57,365 nucleotides of DNA from JAAFJU01 sp043764895 (GTDB lineage Bacteria > Cyanobacteriota > Cyanobacteriia > Leptolyngbyales > Leptolyngbyaceae): positions 1 to 57,365 of the forward strand of contig JAYUJY010000227.1 in the NCBI GenBank assembly GCA_043764895.1, in the 5' to 3' direction. Shown in pieces: positions 32,337 to 39,953 of the stretch; within the stretch, counting starts at the first letter, position 1, and every line of letters begins with the position of its first letter. Below the pieces are notes generated by a model that was given only the letters and a program-made list of their open reading frames with translations, had not been told where the DNA came from and searched no databases. The position numbers were made by a program, and so were the translations under genes.

Positions 32337-32780
32337 ATGGAAAGACCTTACCTATCCCAAGAACTTCGCAAACTTGTGCTCGATCGTGCCGATCGCCTCT
32401 GTGAATATTGTCTTATTCATTCTGATGACACGATTTTAGGCTGTTCGATCGACCATATTATTAGTCTTAAACACAAAGGACCAAACGAAGCCATTAATCT
32501 CGCCCATGCGTGCATTTTTTGTAACCGCTACAAAGGTAGTGATATTGGTTCTATTATTTGGGAAACTCAAGAATTTGTCCGATTTTATAATCCTCGTCGA
32601 GATCAATGGGGCGAACACTTTCGATTGGAAATCAGCACCATTACTCCGATGAGTTCGATCGGCGAAGTTACTGCAAGAGTTTTAGGGTTTAACGATCGGA
32701 ATCGATTGATAGAACGACAAATCCTAATCGATCGAGGACTTTACTCACATCCATCAGCACAGAAAAGAATGAGTCTGTGA
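32337..32780 (+). CDS. HNH endonuclease
   Basis: A 147-residue HNH nuclease. The zinc Cys pairs are in LCEYCLIHSDD and CIFCNRYKG; the catalytic His is in CSIDHIISLKHKGPNEAINLAHACIFCN. The C-terminal region (DQWGEHFRLEISTITPMSSIGEVTARVLGFN) is a common extension in cyanobacterial HNH proteins of this kind. The pair with the upstream 84-residue protein resembles a toxin-antitoxin unit and occupies one slot of the array. Confidence 0.85.
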   Translation: MERPYLSQELRKLVLDRADRLCEYCLIHSDDTILGCSIDHIISLKHKGPNEAINLAHACIFCNRYKGSDIGSIIWETQEFVRFYNPRRDQWGEHFRLEISTITPMSSIGEVTARVLGFNDRNRLIERQILIDRGLYSHPSAQKRMSL

Positions 32781-32938
32781 ATCGATCGCCCCTAGGTTGG
32801 CATGAACATCACTGGCGTCAAAGGTTTATCTTCTGGGACGTTGGCGAAGCCTCTCCCTTGGAGAATCGCTACTCTTAAGGCGTTGGGGGCGGTGGAGGAT
32901 GAGGAATTGAGAATGTAGAATGTAGAATAGAAAATAAC
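32781..32938 (+). repeat. STAND-tail repeat R6 with 27-bp insert
   Basis: Begins 1 bp after the HNH stop (ATCGATCGCCCCTAGGTTGG). It contains a 27-bp insertion (TTGGCGAAGCCTCTCCCTTG...) inside the tail that keeps the frame, giving an open 38-codon reading MNITGVKGLSSGTLAKPLP and onwards. The flank is shorter and has no TATAAT-type end. The same insertion is found in R7. Confidence 0.88.
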
Positions 32939-32958
32939 TTCAATGGGTCAATAAATCT

Positions 32959-33372
32959 ATGGCAAAAGATTTCTTCCATAACACGGTTAGACACGCGCTT
33001 GAAAAAGACGGCTGGCTTATCACTCATGATCCCCTCTTTATCAGTTTTGGGGGTGTTGAGATGTTCATTGATATTGGAGCCGAACAAATTCTAGGCGCAG
33101 AGCGTAATGGTGAGAAAATTGCAGTTGAAATAAAGAGTTTCATCGGACTGTCTGCAACCACAGAATTCAACTCAGCCTTAGGGCAGTTCCTTAAATATAA
33201 ACTTGCCCTTGAAGAAGAGCAGCCCGATCGGACTCTCTATCTAGCAATCCCGGTCGATACCTACCGATCGTTTTTCAGCTTAGAACTTCCCCGTCGTTTG
33301 GTCGAACGCTATCAAGTTCGGTTAATCGTTTATAATCCAAAAAAGGAGGAAATTTTCAAATGGCAAAAGTAG
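32959..33372 (+). CDS. xisH: XisH-family protein
   Basis: A 137-residue member of the XisH family (MAKDFFHNTVRHALEKDGWLITHDPL). Asp, Glu and Lys positions in EMFIDIGAEQIL and IAVEIKSF fit a PD-(D/E)XK nuclease fold. XisH and XisI were named for control of fdxN-element excision in Anabaena, yet pairs are spread widely in cyanobacteria and behave genomically like mobile two-gene modules. Overlaps xisI by 13 bp. Confidence 0.93.
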   Translation: MAKDFFHNTVRHALEKDGWLITHDPLFISFGGVEMFIDIGAEQILGAERNGEKIAVEIKSFIGLSATTEFNSALGQFLKYKLALEEEQPDRTLYLAIPVDTYRSFFSLELPRRLVERYQVRLIVYNPKKEEIFKWQK

Positions 33373-33695
33373 AACATTATCGTCAACTTGTACAGGAACT
33401 ACTGACCGCTCATAGTGAGATTGACTTCGGTAATCCAGAGCTAGAATCAGAACTTATTTTAGATCTTGTCCGCGATCGATACCAATTAGTTCATGTCGGT
33501 TGGTTTGAGGAACAACGGATCTATGGCTGTAGTTTGCACATCGATATTCGGGATGAAAAAATTTGGATTCAACATGATGGTACAGAAGGTGGAATTGCAC
33601 AGGAAATGATCGATCGCGGTGTTCCAAAACAAGATATTGTCCTTGCCTTTCATTCACCCTTTAAACGACAATTTACTGAATTCGCTGTTTGCTGA
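33360..33695 (+). CDS. xisI: XisI-family protein
   Basis: A 111-residue XisI family member: VEHYRQLVQELLTAH at the start, YQLVHVGWFEEQRIYGCSLHIDIRDEKIWIQHDGTE, and the C-terminal IVLAFHSPFKRQFTEFAV, which is highly characteristic. Together with XisH it forms the last two-gene module of the array. The start overlaps the xisH stop by 13 bp. Confidence 0.93.
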   Translation: MAKVEHYRQLVQELLTAHSEIDFGNPELESELILDLVRDRYQLVHVGWFEEQRIYGCSLHIDIRDEKIWIQHDGTEGGIAQEMIDRGVPKQDIVLAFHSPFKRQFTEFAVC

Positions 33696-33704
33696 TGTCA
33701 AGGC

Positions 33705-33920
33705 ATCGATCGCCCCTAGGTCGGCATGAACATCACTGGAGTCAACGGTTTAACTCCTACGACGTTGGCGAAGCCTCTCCCTTGGAGAATCGCTACACTC
33801 AAAGTGCTTGGTGCGATGGGGGATGAGGAATGATGAATTGAGAATGTAGAAGTGAGAAGGGGAGGGGCGATCAAAAATGAAGAAGTGAGAGGTGAGAAGT
33901 TAGAATGAGGAAGATCGATC
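33705..33920 (+). repeat. STAND-tail repeat R7, end of the array
   Basis: Begins 10 bp after the xisI stop with ATCGATCGCCCCTAGGTCGG. Carries the same 27-bp insertion as R6 and keeps an open reading frame ending GDEE. Followed by two rounds of heptamer-rich flank and then by a broken IS630 transposase instead of another module. Confidence 0.9.
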
Positions 33921-33993
33921 GCAGAAGATTAGTTATGTTACTAATACTACCAAGCGTAAGTTGCCCTATGATTAAAGGAAGGAATCTCTCAAC

Positions 33994-34856
33994 GTGAGGA
34001 AACGGATGCCCAGACTGTCAGCCGCTATCATTGACTTAAGTGACTCAGAGCAATCAGAATTAGACAGAATAATCCATGGGAAGCGAACGGAACAACAAAT
34101 CGCCCTCCGCGCCAAAATCATTGTGAAAGCGTCAGAAGGAGTGACTCACGAGGAGTTGGCGAGGGCTTTAGCGGTGAGTCATGAGATGAGTCGGGTGTGG
34201 CGACGACGGTGGTTAGAATTAAGGGCGCTGGAAATTCCGGTAGAAGAGCGTCTGTAAGATGCACCGAGGTCCGGGGCACCGCTCACCTTTACTTTAGAAC
34301 AAATTACCCAACTCTACGCCATTGCCTGTAATCCACCAGAACAATACGGTCGTCCCATCAGTCACTGGAGCCGCCGAGAATTAGCCGATGAATTAATGAA
34401 ACAGCACATCGCCCTAGTCCATCAGTGAACGACAGGTCGGGCGATATATGGAAGAAGCAGACTTAAAGCCACACCGAAGCGGGTACTGGCTCAACCCCCC
34501 CGACCATCAGTTCCAATCCAAGGTCGAAGATATCTGCCAGCTTTATGCAACAGCGAAGCGAACAAGGCGAATTGACCCTTAGTTTGGATGAAATGACGGG
34601 AATCCAGGCTTTAGAACGGACGATGCCCGATATCGCGATGAAACCAGGTCGCATCGCGAAACGAGAATTTGAATACCAATGCAATGGCACCCAAAATTTA
34701 ATTGCTAGTTTTAATGTCGCGACGGGAGCAATCGACCACGCGACCGTGGGTTCGACCCGGGCCGAAGCCGACTTAGCGACCATTCGATCGATATCAACGC
34801 CGCATCCAGATTCCCCCCTAAAAACTGCGATCGTGCAATCTCCAACCAATCCTTAG
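33994..34856 (+). pseudogene. Degenerate IS630-family transposase
   Basis: Pieces of one transposase in different frames. 33994-34257 encodes an N-terminal helix-turn-helix part (LSDSEQSELDRIIHGKRTEQQIALRAKIIVKAS...VSHEMSRVWRRRWLEL). 34265-34430 in another frame reads LEQITQLYAIACNPPEQYGRPISHWSRRELADEL. 34545-34856 gives the first catalytic segment LSLDEMTGIQALER and ATGAIDHATVGSTRAEADL. At least two frame breaks are present and the C-terminal part is missing. Catalytically dead; probably a relic that closed the right side of the island. Confidence 0.8.
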
Positions 34857-35065
34857 TCCTAACATCCGCCACCCCCATTGGCTCACCGATCGCCCTCTCC
34901 CCGCGTCGCCTTCTCCGTCAAAATCCGTTCCTTCAACGCCCAAGCATCCGCCGTACTCTCTATCTTCAACGCCTTATCGATCGATCCCAACGCCGCATCC
35001 ACATCCCTCACTTGGAACTACGATCGTGCTATCTCCAGCCAAACATTCATTACAACCATCAAGCC
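34785..35065 (-). pseudogene. Decayed TPR-like repeat-protein fragment
   Basis: On the minus strand two related repeats can be read: MNVWLEIARS followed by an in-frame TAG, FQVRDVDAALGSIDKALKIE and ADAWALKERILTEK ending in a stop; and KDWLEIARSQFLGGNLDAALISIE nearer the transposase relic. The helix pattern resembles TPR units. Start and most of the gene are missing, and the transposase relic runs into it. Possibly the stump of another sensor protein. Confidence 0.5.
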
Positions 35066-35138
35066 TCTCTCAACCAATAGATACGGATTGGTTAATATGT
35101 GAATGGGTGATGTAAGAACGGCCTTTATTAGAAACGCC

Positions 35139-36077
35139 CTAAAACCGCGACATCCAAAATCCCGCCCCAAATAACAAACCACACCAGAAATGCATCTTGA
35201 CCGCGATCAGCCGACAAAAAACTAGTTTGTGAGGCTGGTCATAGTAATTAAGAATCGTTGTACAGAGCTGCCGAGCCACGGGAACGCTTCCCAAAGCCGC
35301 CAACGTCCACACGGGGAATTTTCCCGTCATCACCCCTAGGACGATTGCCCCATAAACCCCAGCACAAATCCACGGCAACAACTTCGCACTGCGTTCACTG
35401 CCTAACCGCACCACAGGCGATCGTTTTCCCATCAAGGCATCATCCTTGACTTGGTTAAAATGCGAACAAAACAGAATCAAACTCGTAATCACACCCACCA
35501 CAATAGAAGCCACCAGATTCACGCCGCTATAGGTCTGCGTTTGACTGTAATAGCTCGCCGACATCGCCAATGGCCCAAAGGCAAAGAAACATAGAATCTC
35601 ACCTAGACCCTTATAGCTCAACCGAAACGGCGGTCCCTGATAAACATAGCCGATCGCACAACAGGCCACAATCAACCCAATCACCGTCCAATCCTGCTGC
35701 GCCCAGGCAATACTCCCAATGCCCATCAGACCCATCAATAAACATAAATTGCTAATCCAAAAAATCAGCGACTTCCGTCCGGTAATATTGACCACCGAAT
35801 TAAACTTATTGACATCGACCCCTGTTTCAGAATCAAAGACATCATTGCTTAGGTTTTCCCAGGCCAAAATCAGAATCGCACTGCCCAAAAACACACTAAA
35901 ACTCGCGAGATTAAATCGCCCCGTCTCGGAATATGCGATCGCACTCCCGATCCAAATCGGCATTACCGCGACACTGTACATTGGCGGCTTGATAGCAGCC
36001 CACCAAAGTTTTCGCCCTGTGAGAGCAGGCATAGTCTTAGTGGGAGTGACATTGCGATCGATCGACTGGCTAGTCAT
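35139..36077 (-). CDS. menA: 1,4-dihydroxy-2-naphthoate phytyltransferase
   Basis: UbiA-superfamily prenyltransferase of phylloquinone (photosystem I cofactor) synthesis; adds the phytyl chain in the membrane. 312 residues, eight to nine hydrophobic helices. The first Asp-rich motif is NLSNDVFDSETGVD (about residues 75-88) and the second is QVKDDALMGKRSPVVRLG. KPPMYSVAVMPIWIGSAIAY near the N-terminus is typical for the cyanobacterial enzyme. Transcribed away from the gene at 36223. Confidence 0.93.
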   Translation of the reverse strand: MTSQSIDRNVTPTKTMPALTGRKLWWAAIKPPMYSVAVMPIWIGSAIAYSETGRFNLASFSVFLGSAILILAWENLSNDVFDSETGVDVNKFNSVVNITGRKSLIFWISNLCLLMGLMGIGSIAWAQQDWTVIGLIVACCAIGYVYQGPPFRLSYKGLGEILCFFAFGPLAMSASYYSQTQTYSGVNLVASIVVGVITSLILFCSHFNQVKDDALMGKRSPVVRLGSERSAKLLPWICAGVYGAIVLGVMTGKFPVWTLAALGSVPVARQLCTTILNYYDQPHKLVFCRLIAVKMHFWCGLLFGAGFWMSRF

Positions 36078-36222
36078 TCCGAGGTACCTGTAAATCGAGA
36101 ACTCTAGATAAGTTATAGTGTCTCACCGGAGATTGCTGCGGATTGCGAGGAATTATAAAAACGTTACAGTCGAAGGCAGTAGAATAAGATAAATCTCGAA
36201 GTTTTGTTGCAGGTCCAACAAA

Positions 36223-37347
36223 GTGGAACTCTTTCGCGATAATTGGTCCTACCTCAAAGTTGAAATCAATTGGTTAGAGCGTATTCTCCTGAATGCCGCT
36301 GCCAAACTGCGCAAAACTGAAGCAACCACAGCCCGCTTTGCCAAAACCAAAGCCGATCGCGCCACCCATAGCTGGTGGGAAGGACTCGTTACCTTTGAAA
36401 AAGTAGGCTACGACTCACCGCCCGCCGCCGCCCAAAAATCGCTGAAATCGCTGCCCTATCAGCAGCAGCTTGACCTCCGAGTCGCCGCGTCTCAAACCCA
36501 AGGCATTCCGCTCGCCCTGCCTGCCCTCTGCGATCGCTACAATCTATCCCTCTTTGAGAAACAAACCATTCTCCTCGCCCTCGCCCCAGAAGTTCATCGC
36601 CGCTATGGCGAACTATGCGGCTATCTCGCGGGCCATGATGGCGTCAGCTTGCCCAATGTGGATCTTGCCTTGCGACTGTTTTGCCGAGACGATCGGACCT
36701 GGCGACAAGGCCGATCGCAGCTTCAGTCCGGCCTTCTCATCCAACAGACTATTCTCCTCCCCACCGATCGCCTCGACCAATCCTTCCTAGAATCGCCACT
36801 TAAGCTTTCCCCCCCGATCGTCAACACCCTTCTCGCCGATCACCCCACGCCTCAACTGTCCCAACCGCTCACCCCCCAACGCCCCATTCTCAATTCTCAA
36901 TTCTCAATTCCACCTTCTTTCCATCGCGCGCTCCACCACCTCCAATCCGCAAACGCTACCGCACTTATTACTGCACACTCTACTGCCCAAGTTGCCCAAT
37001 GGATCGGACTCGATCGCATCCTCAGTCCCCCCGAAAAAACCAACCTCTACCACCATCTTGCAGCGGCCTTAAATCTCTCTATTGTTGCTCTTGACTTAGC
37101 GATTCTAACGGACAACGATCAAACGCAGATTTTGCGACCGAGTTCGTCCCCAACCCCGTCGCTACTCGTCGTCACCTCGGCCCAACGGTGGCTATCGCGA
37201 TCGGGAACCTTGAATGCTATTCAAACCTATCAGTTGATTCAGAAATTCAGTCTAGACTACACCTGGATTATCTTTGATCTCCCCTATCCGATCGCGCTTT
37301 CACAGGTCTGGCGATCGTGGATTACGCTCAATCTGGGTAAGAAGTAG
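36223..37347 (+). CDS. Divergent AAA-associated protein, N-terminal-domain type
   Basis: A 374-residue protein starting with GTG. Residues 1-200 (LERILLNAAAKLRK... YNLSLFEKQTILLALAPEVHRRYGELCGYLAGHDGVSLPNVDLALRLFC) resemble the N-terminal region that precedes the AAA ATPase domain in large bacterial winged-helix/AAA proteins, such as the ATPase of contractile injection systems. The remainder is short and shows no Walker A, so the ATPase part is lost or degenerate. A heptamer array (ATTCTCA x3) lies inside the coding sequence at residues about 222-228. Function unknown. Confidence 0.6.
   Translation: MELFRDNWSYLKVEINWLERILLNAAAKLRKTEATTARFAKTKADRATHSWWEGLVTFEKVGYDSPPAAAQKSLKSLPYQQQLDLRVAASQTQGIPLALPALCDRYNLSLFEKQTILLALAPEVHRRYGELCGYLAGHDGVSLPNVDLALRLFCRDDRTWRQGRSQLQSGLLIQQTILLPTDRLDQSFLESPLKLSPPIVNTLLADHPTPQLSQPLTPQRPILNSQFSIPPSFHRALHHLQSANATALITAHSTAQVAQWIGLDRILSPPEKTNLYHHLAAALNLSIVALDLAILTDNDQTQILRPSSSPTPSLLVVTSAQRWLSRSGTLNAIQTYQLIQKFSLDYTWIIFDLPYPIALSQVWRSWITLNLGKK
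36886..36906. repeat. Heptamer tandem repeat ATTCTCA x3 within a gene
   Basis: Three perfect copies of ATTCTCA followed by ATTC, inside the reading frame of the protein at 36223. Its complement TGAGAAT is the same heptamer that litters the flanks of the STAND-tail repeats (GAATTGAGAATG). 21 bp equals seven codons, so the frame is kept. Confidence 0.85.
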
Positions 37348-37402
37348 AACCCCGATTAATTTAAGAGAGGCAAATTGAATTTCTTAGGGAGCCTCTAGGT
37401 GC

Positions 37403-37810
37403 CTAACTTTCGATCGGCATCCAGTTTAATAACTGTGCAATTTGGATGGGAAATTGTATGGGGTCAAAGGGCTTTTCAATGATCCCGGCCACATCCAGAT
37501 CAAACAATGAATCCACCGGGATCGCAGACTTTGCAGTAAGCAAAATTATCAATAAGTCTGGCGCATCAGGATGGGAGCGCAATGCCTTTAAAAACATTAA
37601 CCCATCCATTCCTGGCATCATTAAATCCAGCACGATCGCATCAAACGGTTGCGTGATCGCAAGGATTAACCCATCTTGTCCTGACCCAACGGCCTCAGTG
37701 GTCCAGCCTGCTAAGTCCTCTAGACAGTACTGGATGACTCGCCGAACACTTGGCTCATCATCGATCACCAAAACTCGTTTCTTTTTGGCTTTTGATATTG
37801 TCACTGACAA
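37403..37810 (-). CDS. Single-domain response regulator
   Basis: A 135-residue receiver domain with no output domain. Acidic pair in VLVIDDEPS, phospho-acceptor Asp in AIVLDLMMPGMDG, Thr in LIILLTAKS, and Lys in GIIEKPFDP. Starts with TTG at 37810, preceded by GAGGAG at good spacing, or GTG two codons later. Directly upstream in the same direction lies the remnant of a histidine kinase gene, so this was probably the second gene of a two-component operon and is now an orphan. Confidence 0.88.
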   Translation of the reverse strand: MSVTISKAKKKRVLVIDDEPSVRRVIQYCLEDLAGWTTEAVGSGQDGLILAITQPFDAIVLDLMMPGMDGLMFLKALRSHPDAPDLLIILLTAKSAIPVDSLFDLDVAGIIEKPFDPIQFPIQIAQLLNWMPIES

Positions 37811-37910
37811 GTTAAATTCTCCTCTTTGAAACTATTTATACTGTATCGAAGAGTTTTGAAGATTCATTGAAGATTTGGCAAGGGTTAGGTTGCTGTCGCT
37901 TATTTATTCT

Positions 37911-38031
37911 TTATTGAACCGATCGTAGCGTAAAGAAGGCTGTACTTCCCACCCCATATCGACTTTCTACCCAAATTTTTCCCCTGTCGCTCGACGATCG
38001 CCCGACAGATGGACAACCCACGCCCCAAATC
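37911..38031 (-). pseudogene. Remnant of a histidine kinase C-terminus
   Basis: The minus strand encodes GRGLSICRAIVERQG in one frame and, after a shift at a G/A run near 37985, KIWVESRYGVGSTAFFTLRS and VQ then stop. Together these are the G2 box and C-terminal end of a HATPase_c domain. The rest of the kinase is absent upstream (a stop codon and unrelated sequence follow from about 38031). It ends 100 bp before the response regulator start. Confidence 0.75.
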
Positions 38032-38125
38032 TCAACCTAATGGTCAGGTCAGCCGCCGCCTAACTCGTCCTATTCTAATCAGAGTCAACTCACTTCTACC
38101 GTGCAGGATAACCGCTCGTTCTTTT

Positions 38126-38494
38126 TTAATTCTCCTCATCCGTCCACCGCCGACTCACGCGCCCAAACAGCGGCAAATCTATGGTCCGGCCTTGCCACAG
38201 CCGCAGCATCAACCCCAAATTCAGAACAAAGTACCCTGACGTGAAGAGACTGCTGGCAATCAGCAGCGGCAGCTTCAGTCCCTCAACATTTTCGACTCCC
38301 ACATCCAGCATCACTGTCCCAGCGAACCAAGCCACCATAAGCTTGATGGCCATCCGGCTCAGCGCCCGTTCTGCTTTAGGTCGTTCAGGCTGACTCAAGG
38401 TCCATAGCGCCGGACCGACCCCGAACACGGGCATCAGGTACAGCAGAAGCATCAGGTTTTTGAGTTCTTGGCGATCGTCGGAGGAGCGGTTCAT
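38126..38494 (-). CDS. Conserved small membrane protein
   Basis: A 122-residue protein with three to four hydrophobic segments (LMLLLYLMPVFGVGPALWTL, MAIKLMVAWFAGTVMLDVG, LLIASSLFTSGYFVLNLGLML) and a charged C-terminus. It looks like a cyanobacterial conserved protein of unknown function. Starts MNRSSDDRQELKNL. It ends 95 bp from the kinase remnant and is followed upstream by the IS605-type element. Confidence 0.65.
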   Translation of the reverse strand: MNRSSDDRQELKNLMLLLYLMPVFGVGPALWTLSQPERPKAERALSRMAIKLMVAWFAGTVMLDVGVENVEGLKLPLLIASSLFTSGYFVLNLGLMLRLWQGRTIDLPLFGRVSRRWTDEEN

Positions 38495-38589
38495 AATACA
38501 TTCATCATAAATAAATACAATACTTCAAGTGGAAATGGGAAGTCGGTGTGAGTGGAGTCAGATATCGGTATTGACACTCTCCGCTCTGA

Positions 38590-38720
38590 AGAGACGGGGA
38601 TTCTTAGTTCACTGACCGGACTTAGATTAAGAGCGTTACCGCACCTAACCCAGAGGTCCAATCTCCCTAAGCGTTTACGTTGCCCTTACAACGAAGTTCC
38701 CATATGCCCTACGGTACTTA
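38590..38720 (-). ncRNA. Candidate omega RNA of TnpB
   Basis: In IS605 elements the guide RNA overlaps the end of tnpB and runs through the right end. The region here is GC-structured on the minus strand and continues past the tnpB stop at 38686 to the right-end hairpin. This is placed by analogy; I did not fold it. Confidence 0.35.
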
Positions 38721-39804
38721 TCCCGCGATTTAGGATGTTAATTGCAGCATTGTGATCTCTATCCATTACACAACCACACTTACAAGCATGGGTTCTGGTG
38801 GATAGGGATTTTTTAACGACTTCCCCGCAATTACTGCATTCTTGACTGGTATAGGCTGGATTCACCGCTATGGTGATCCGTCCAAATACCTTTCCAAAAT
38901 ATTCCAGTAATACTCTGAATTGATACCAAGATGCATCGCTGATTGATTTTGCTAAACAGTGATTCTTAACCATGTTGGACACTCTCAAATCTTCATAGAC
39001 GACTACATCGTTTGATGTGATTACGCACCTTGCCAACTTGATAGCATGGTCTTTACGCTGTCTACTTATTTTGAGATGTCGCTTACCTAAAATCACTCTA
39101 GCCCTGCGTCGATTAACCGATCCCTTCACCTTCCGACTTACTAAGCGTTGAGCACGTTTCAAAGTACTTTCACCCTTACGCAGAAAACGAGGATTAGAGA
39201 CGGAATCACAGTTTGAATCGGTGTAAAACTCTTTCAGCCCTACATCTAAACCGATCGTCTTACCCGTACTGGCAAGCACTTCTAAGCGTTCAGCACTGAC
39301 ACAGAACTGGACATAGTAACCATCGGCTCGTTTTACCAATCTGACTCGTTTAATTTGACTCAGATTATAGAATCCAAGATCACGGGTACCTTTCAGCTTC
39401 AATCTACCAATACCGCATTTATCGGTAAAAGAGACAGACGTGCAATCTGCTGAGAGTTTCCAACCCGAGGTTTTGTATTCAACGGATCTACAGTCTTTTT
39501 GAAAGCTAGGAAACCCTACCTTCTTACCTTTTACTCCAGATTTAACATTGTCGTAAAACCGAGAGATTGCAGACCATGCACGCTCGGAGGCAGATTGTCT
39601 AGCCATCGAATTCAACTTATTAGCAAAATCAAACTCTTTAGCTAGGACAGCACAATATTTGTTCAAATCAAAACAAGACTTAGCCTTTTTATCCATCCAC
39701 AGTCGAATCGATTTGTTGCGAATGAATTGACAAATTCTAATCGCTTCATCGATCGCCTTAAACTGTCCAGTTTTACCGTAAGTCTTGAATTCTAGAACTA
39801 ACAT
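38686..39804 (-). CDS. tnpB: TnpB RNA-guided endonuclease
   Basis: A 372-residue TnpB with an intact RuvC-like site: Asp in KTIGLDVGLKEF, Glu in VVVYEDLRVSNM, and Asp in CVMDRDHNAAINIL. The zinc finger is CSNCGEV followed by CKCGC. TnpB is the ancestor of Cas12 and uses an RNA guide from the element end to cut the empty donor site, helping the element persist. Apparently full length and free of frameshifts. A DNA-binding N-terminal helix-turn region (IRICQFIRNKSIRLWMDKK) is present. Confidence 0.95.
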   Translation of the reverse strand: MLVLEFKTYGKTGQFKAIDEAIRICQFIRNKSIRLWMDKKAKSCFDLNKYCAVLAKEFDFANKLNSMARQSASERAWSAISRFYDNVKSGVKGKKVGFPSFQKDCRSVEYKTSGWKLSADCTSVSFTDKCGIGRLKLKGTRDLGFYNLSQIKRVRLVKRADGYYVQFCVSAERLEVLASTGKTIGLDVGLKEFYTDSNCDSVSNPRFLRKGESTLKRAQRLVSRKVKGSVNRRRARVILGKRHLKISRQRKDHAIKLARCVITSNDVVVYEDLRVSNMVKNHCLAKSISDASWYQFRVLLEYFGKVFGRITIAVNPAYTSQECSNCGEVVKKSLSTRTHACKCGCVMDRDHNAAINILNRGISTVGHMGTSL

Positions 39805-39953
39805 TGTGCTTTCCTCCCATGTTTCTTATGATAGCAGTCTCATCATAAGATTGTCATAGATGTTGCTGTAGATGTTGAAAGCCGTCCTAGAAGGGCGGGG
39901 GTTTTACCCAAGTTCCTGATAATATAAGCTAAGGTCTGCTTAGGTGACACAGG

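Larger units (their letters stand above)
38566..39905 (-). mobile_element. IS605-type element with tnpB only
   Basis: A single tnpB gene flanked by short imperfect hairpins typical of IS200/IS605 ends: TTGACACTCTCCGCTCTGAA / AGAGACGGGGATTCT on the tnpB 3' side (38568-38602) and GCCGTCCTAGAAGGGCGGGGG on the 5' side (39879-39899). No tnpA is present, so it belongs to the IS1341-like, TnpB-only group and would depend on a TnpA elsewhere. Ends are approximate because such elements lack terminal inverted repeats. Confidence 0.75.

Noticed and set aside
32959..33695. XisH/XisI as proof of heterocysts or of a nearby fdxN-type element
   Set aside because: XisH/XisI pairs are widespread in cyanobacteria that lack heterocysts, and no nif gene or site-specific recombinase is in the window.
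28480..33920. CRISPR array
   Set aside because: The repeats here are about 120-190 bp, far apart, and separated by protein genes rather than short spacers.
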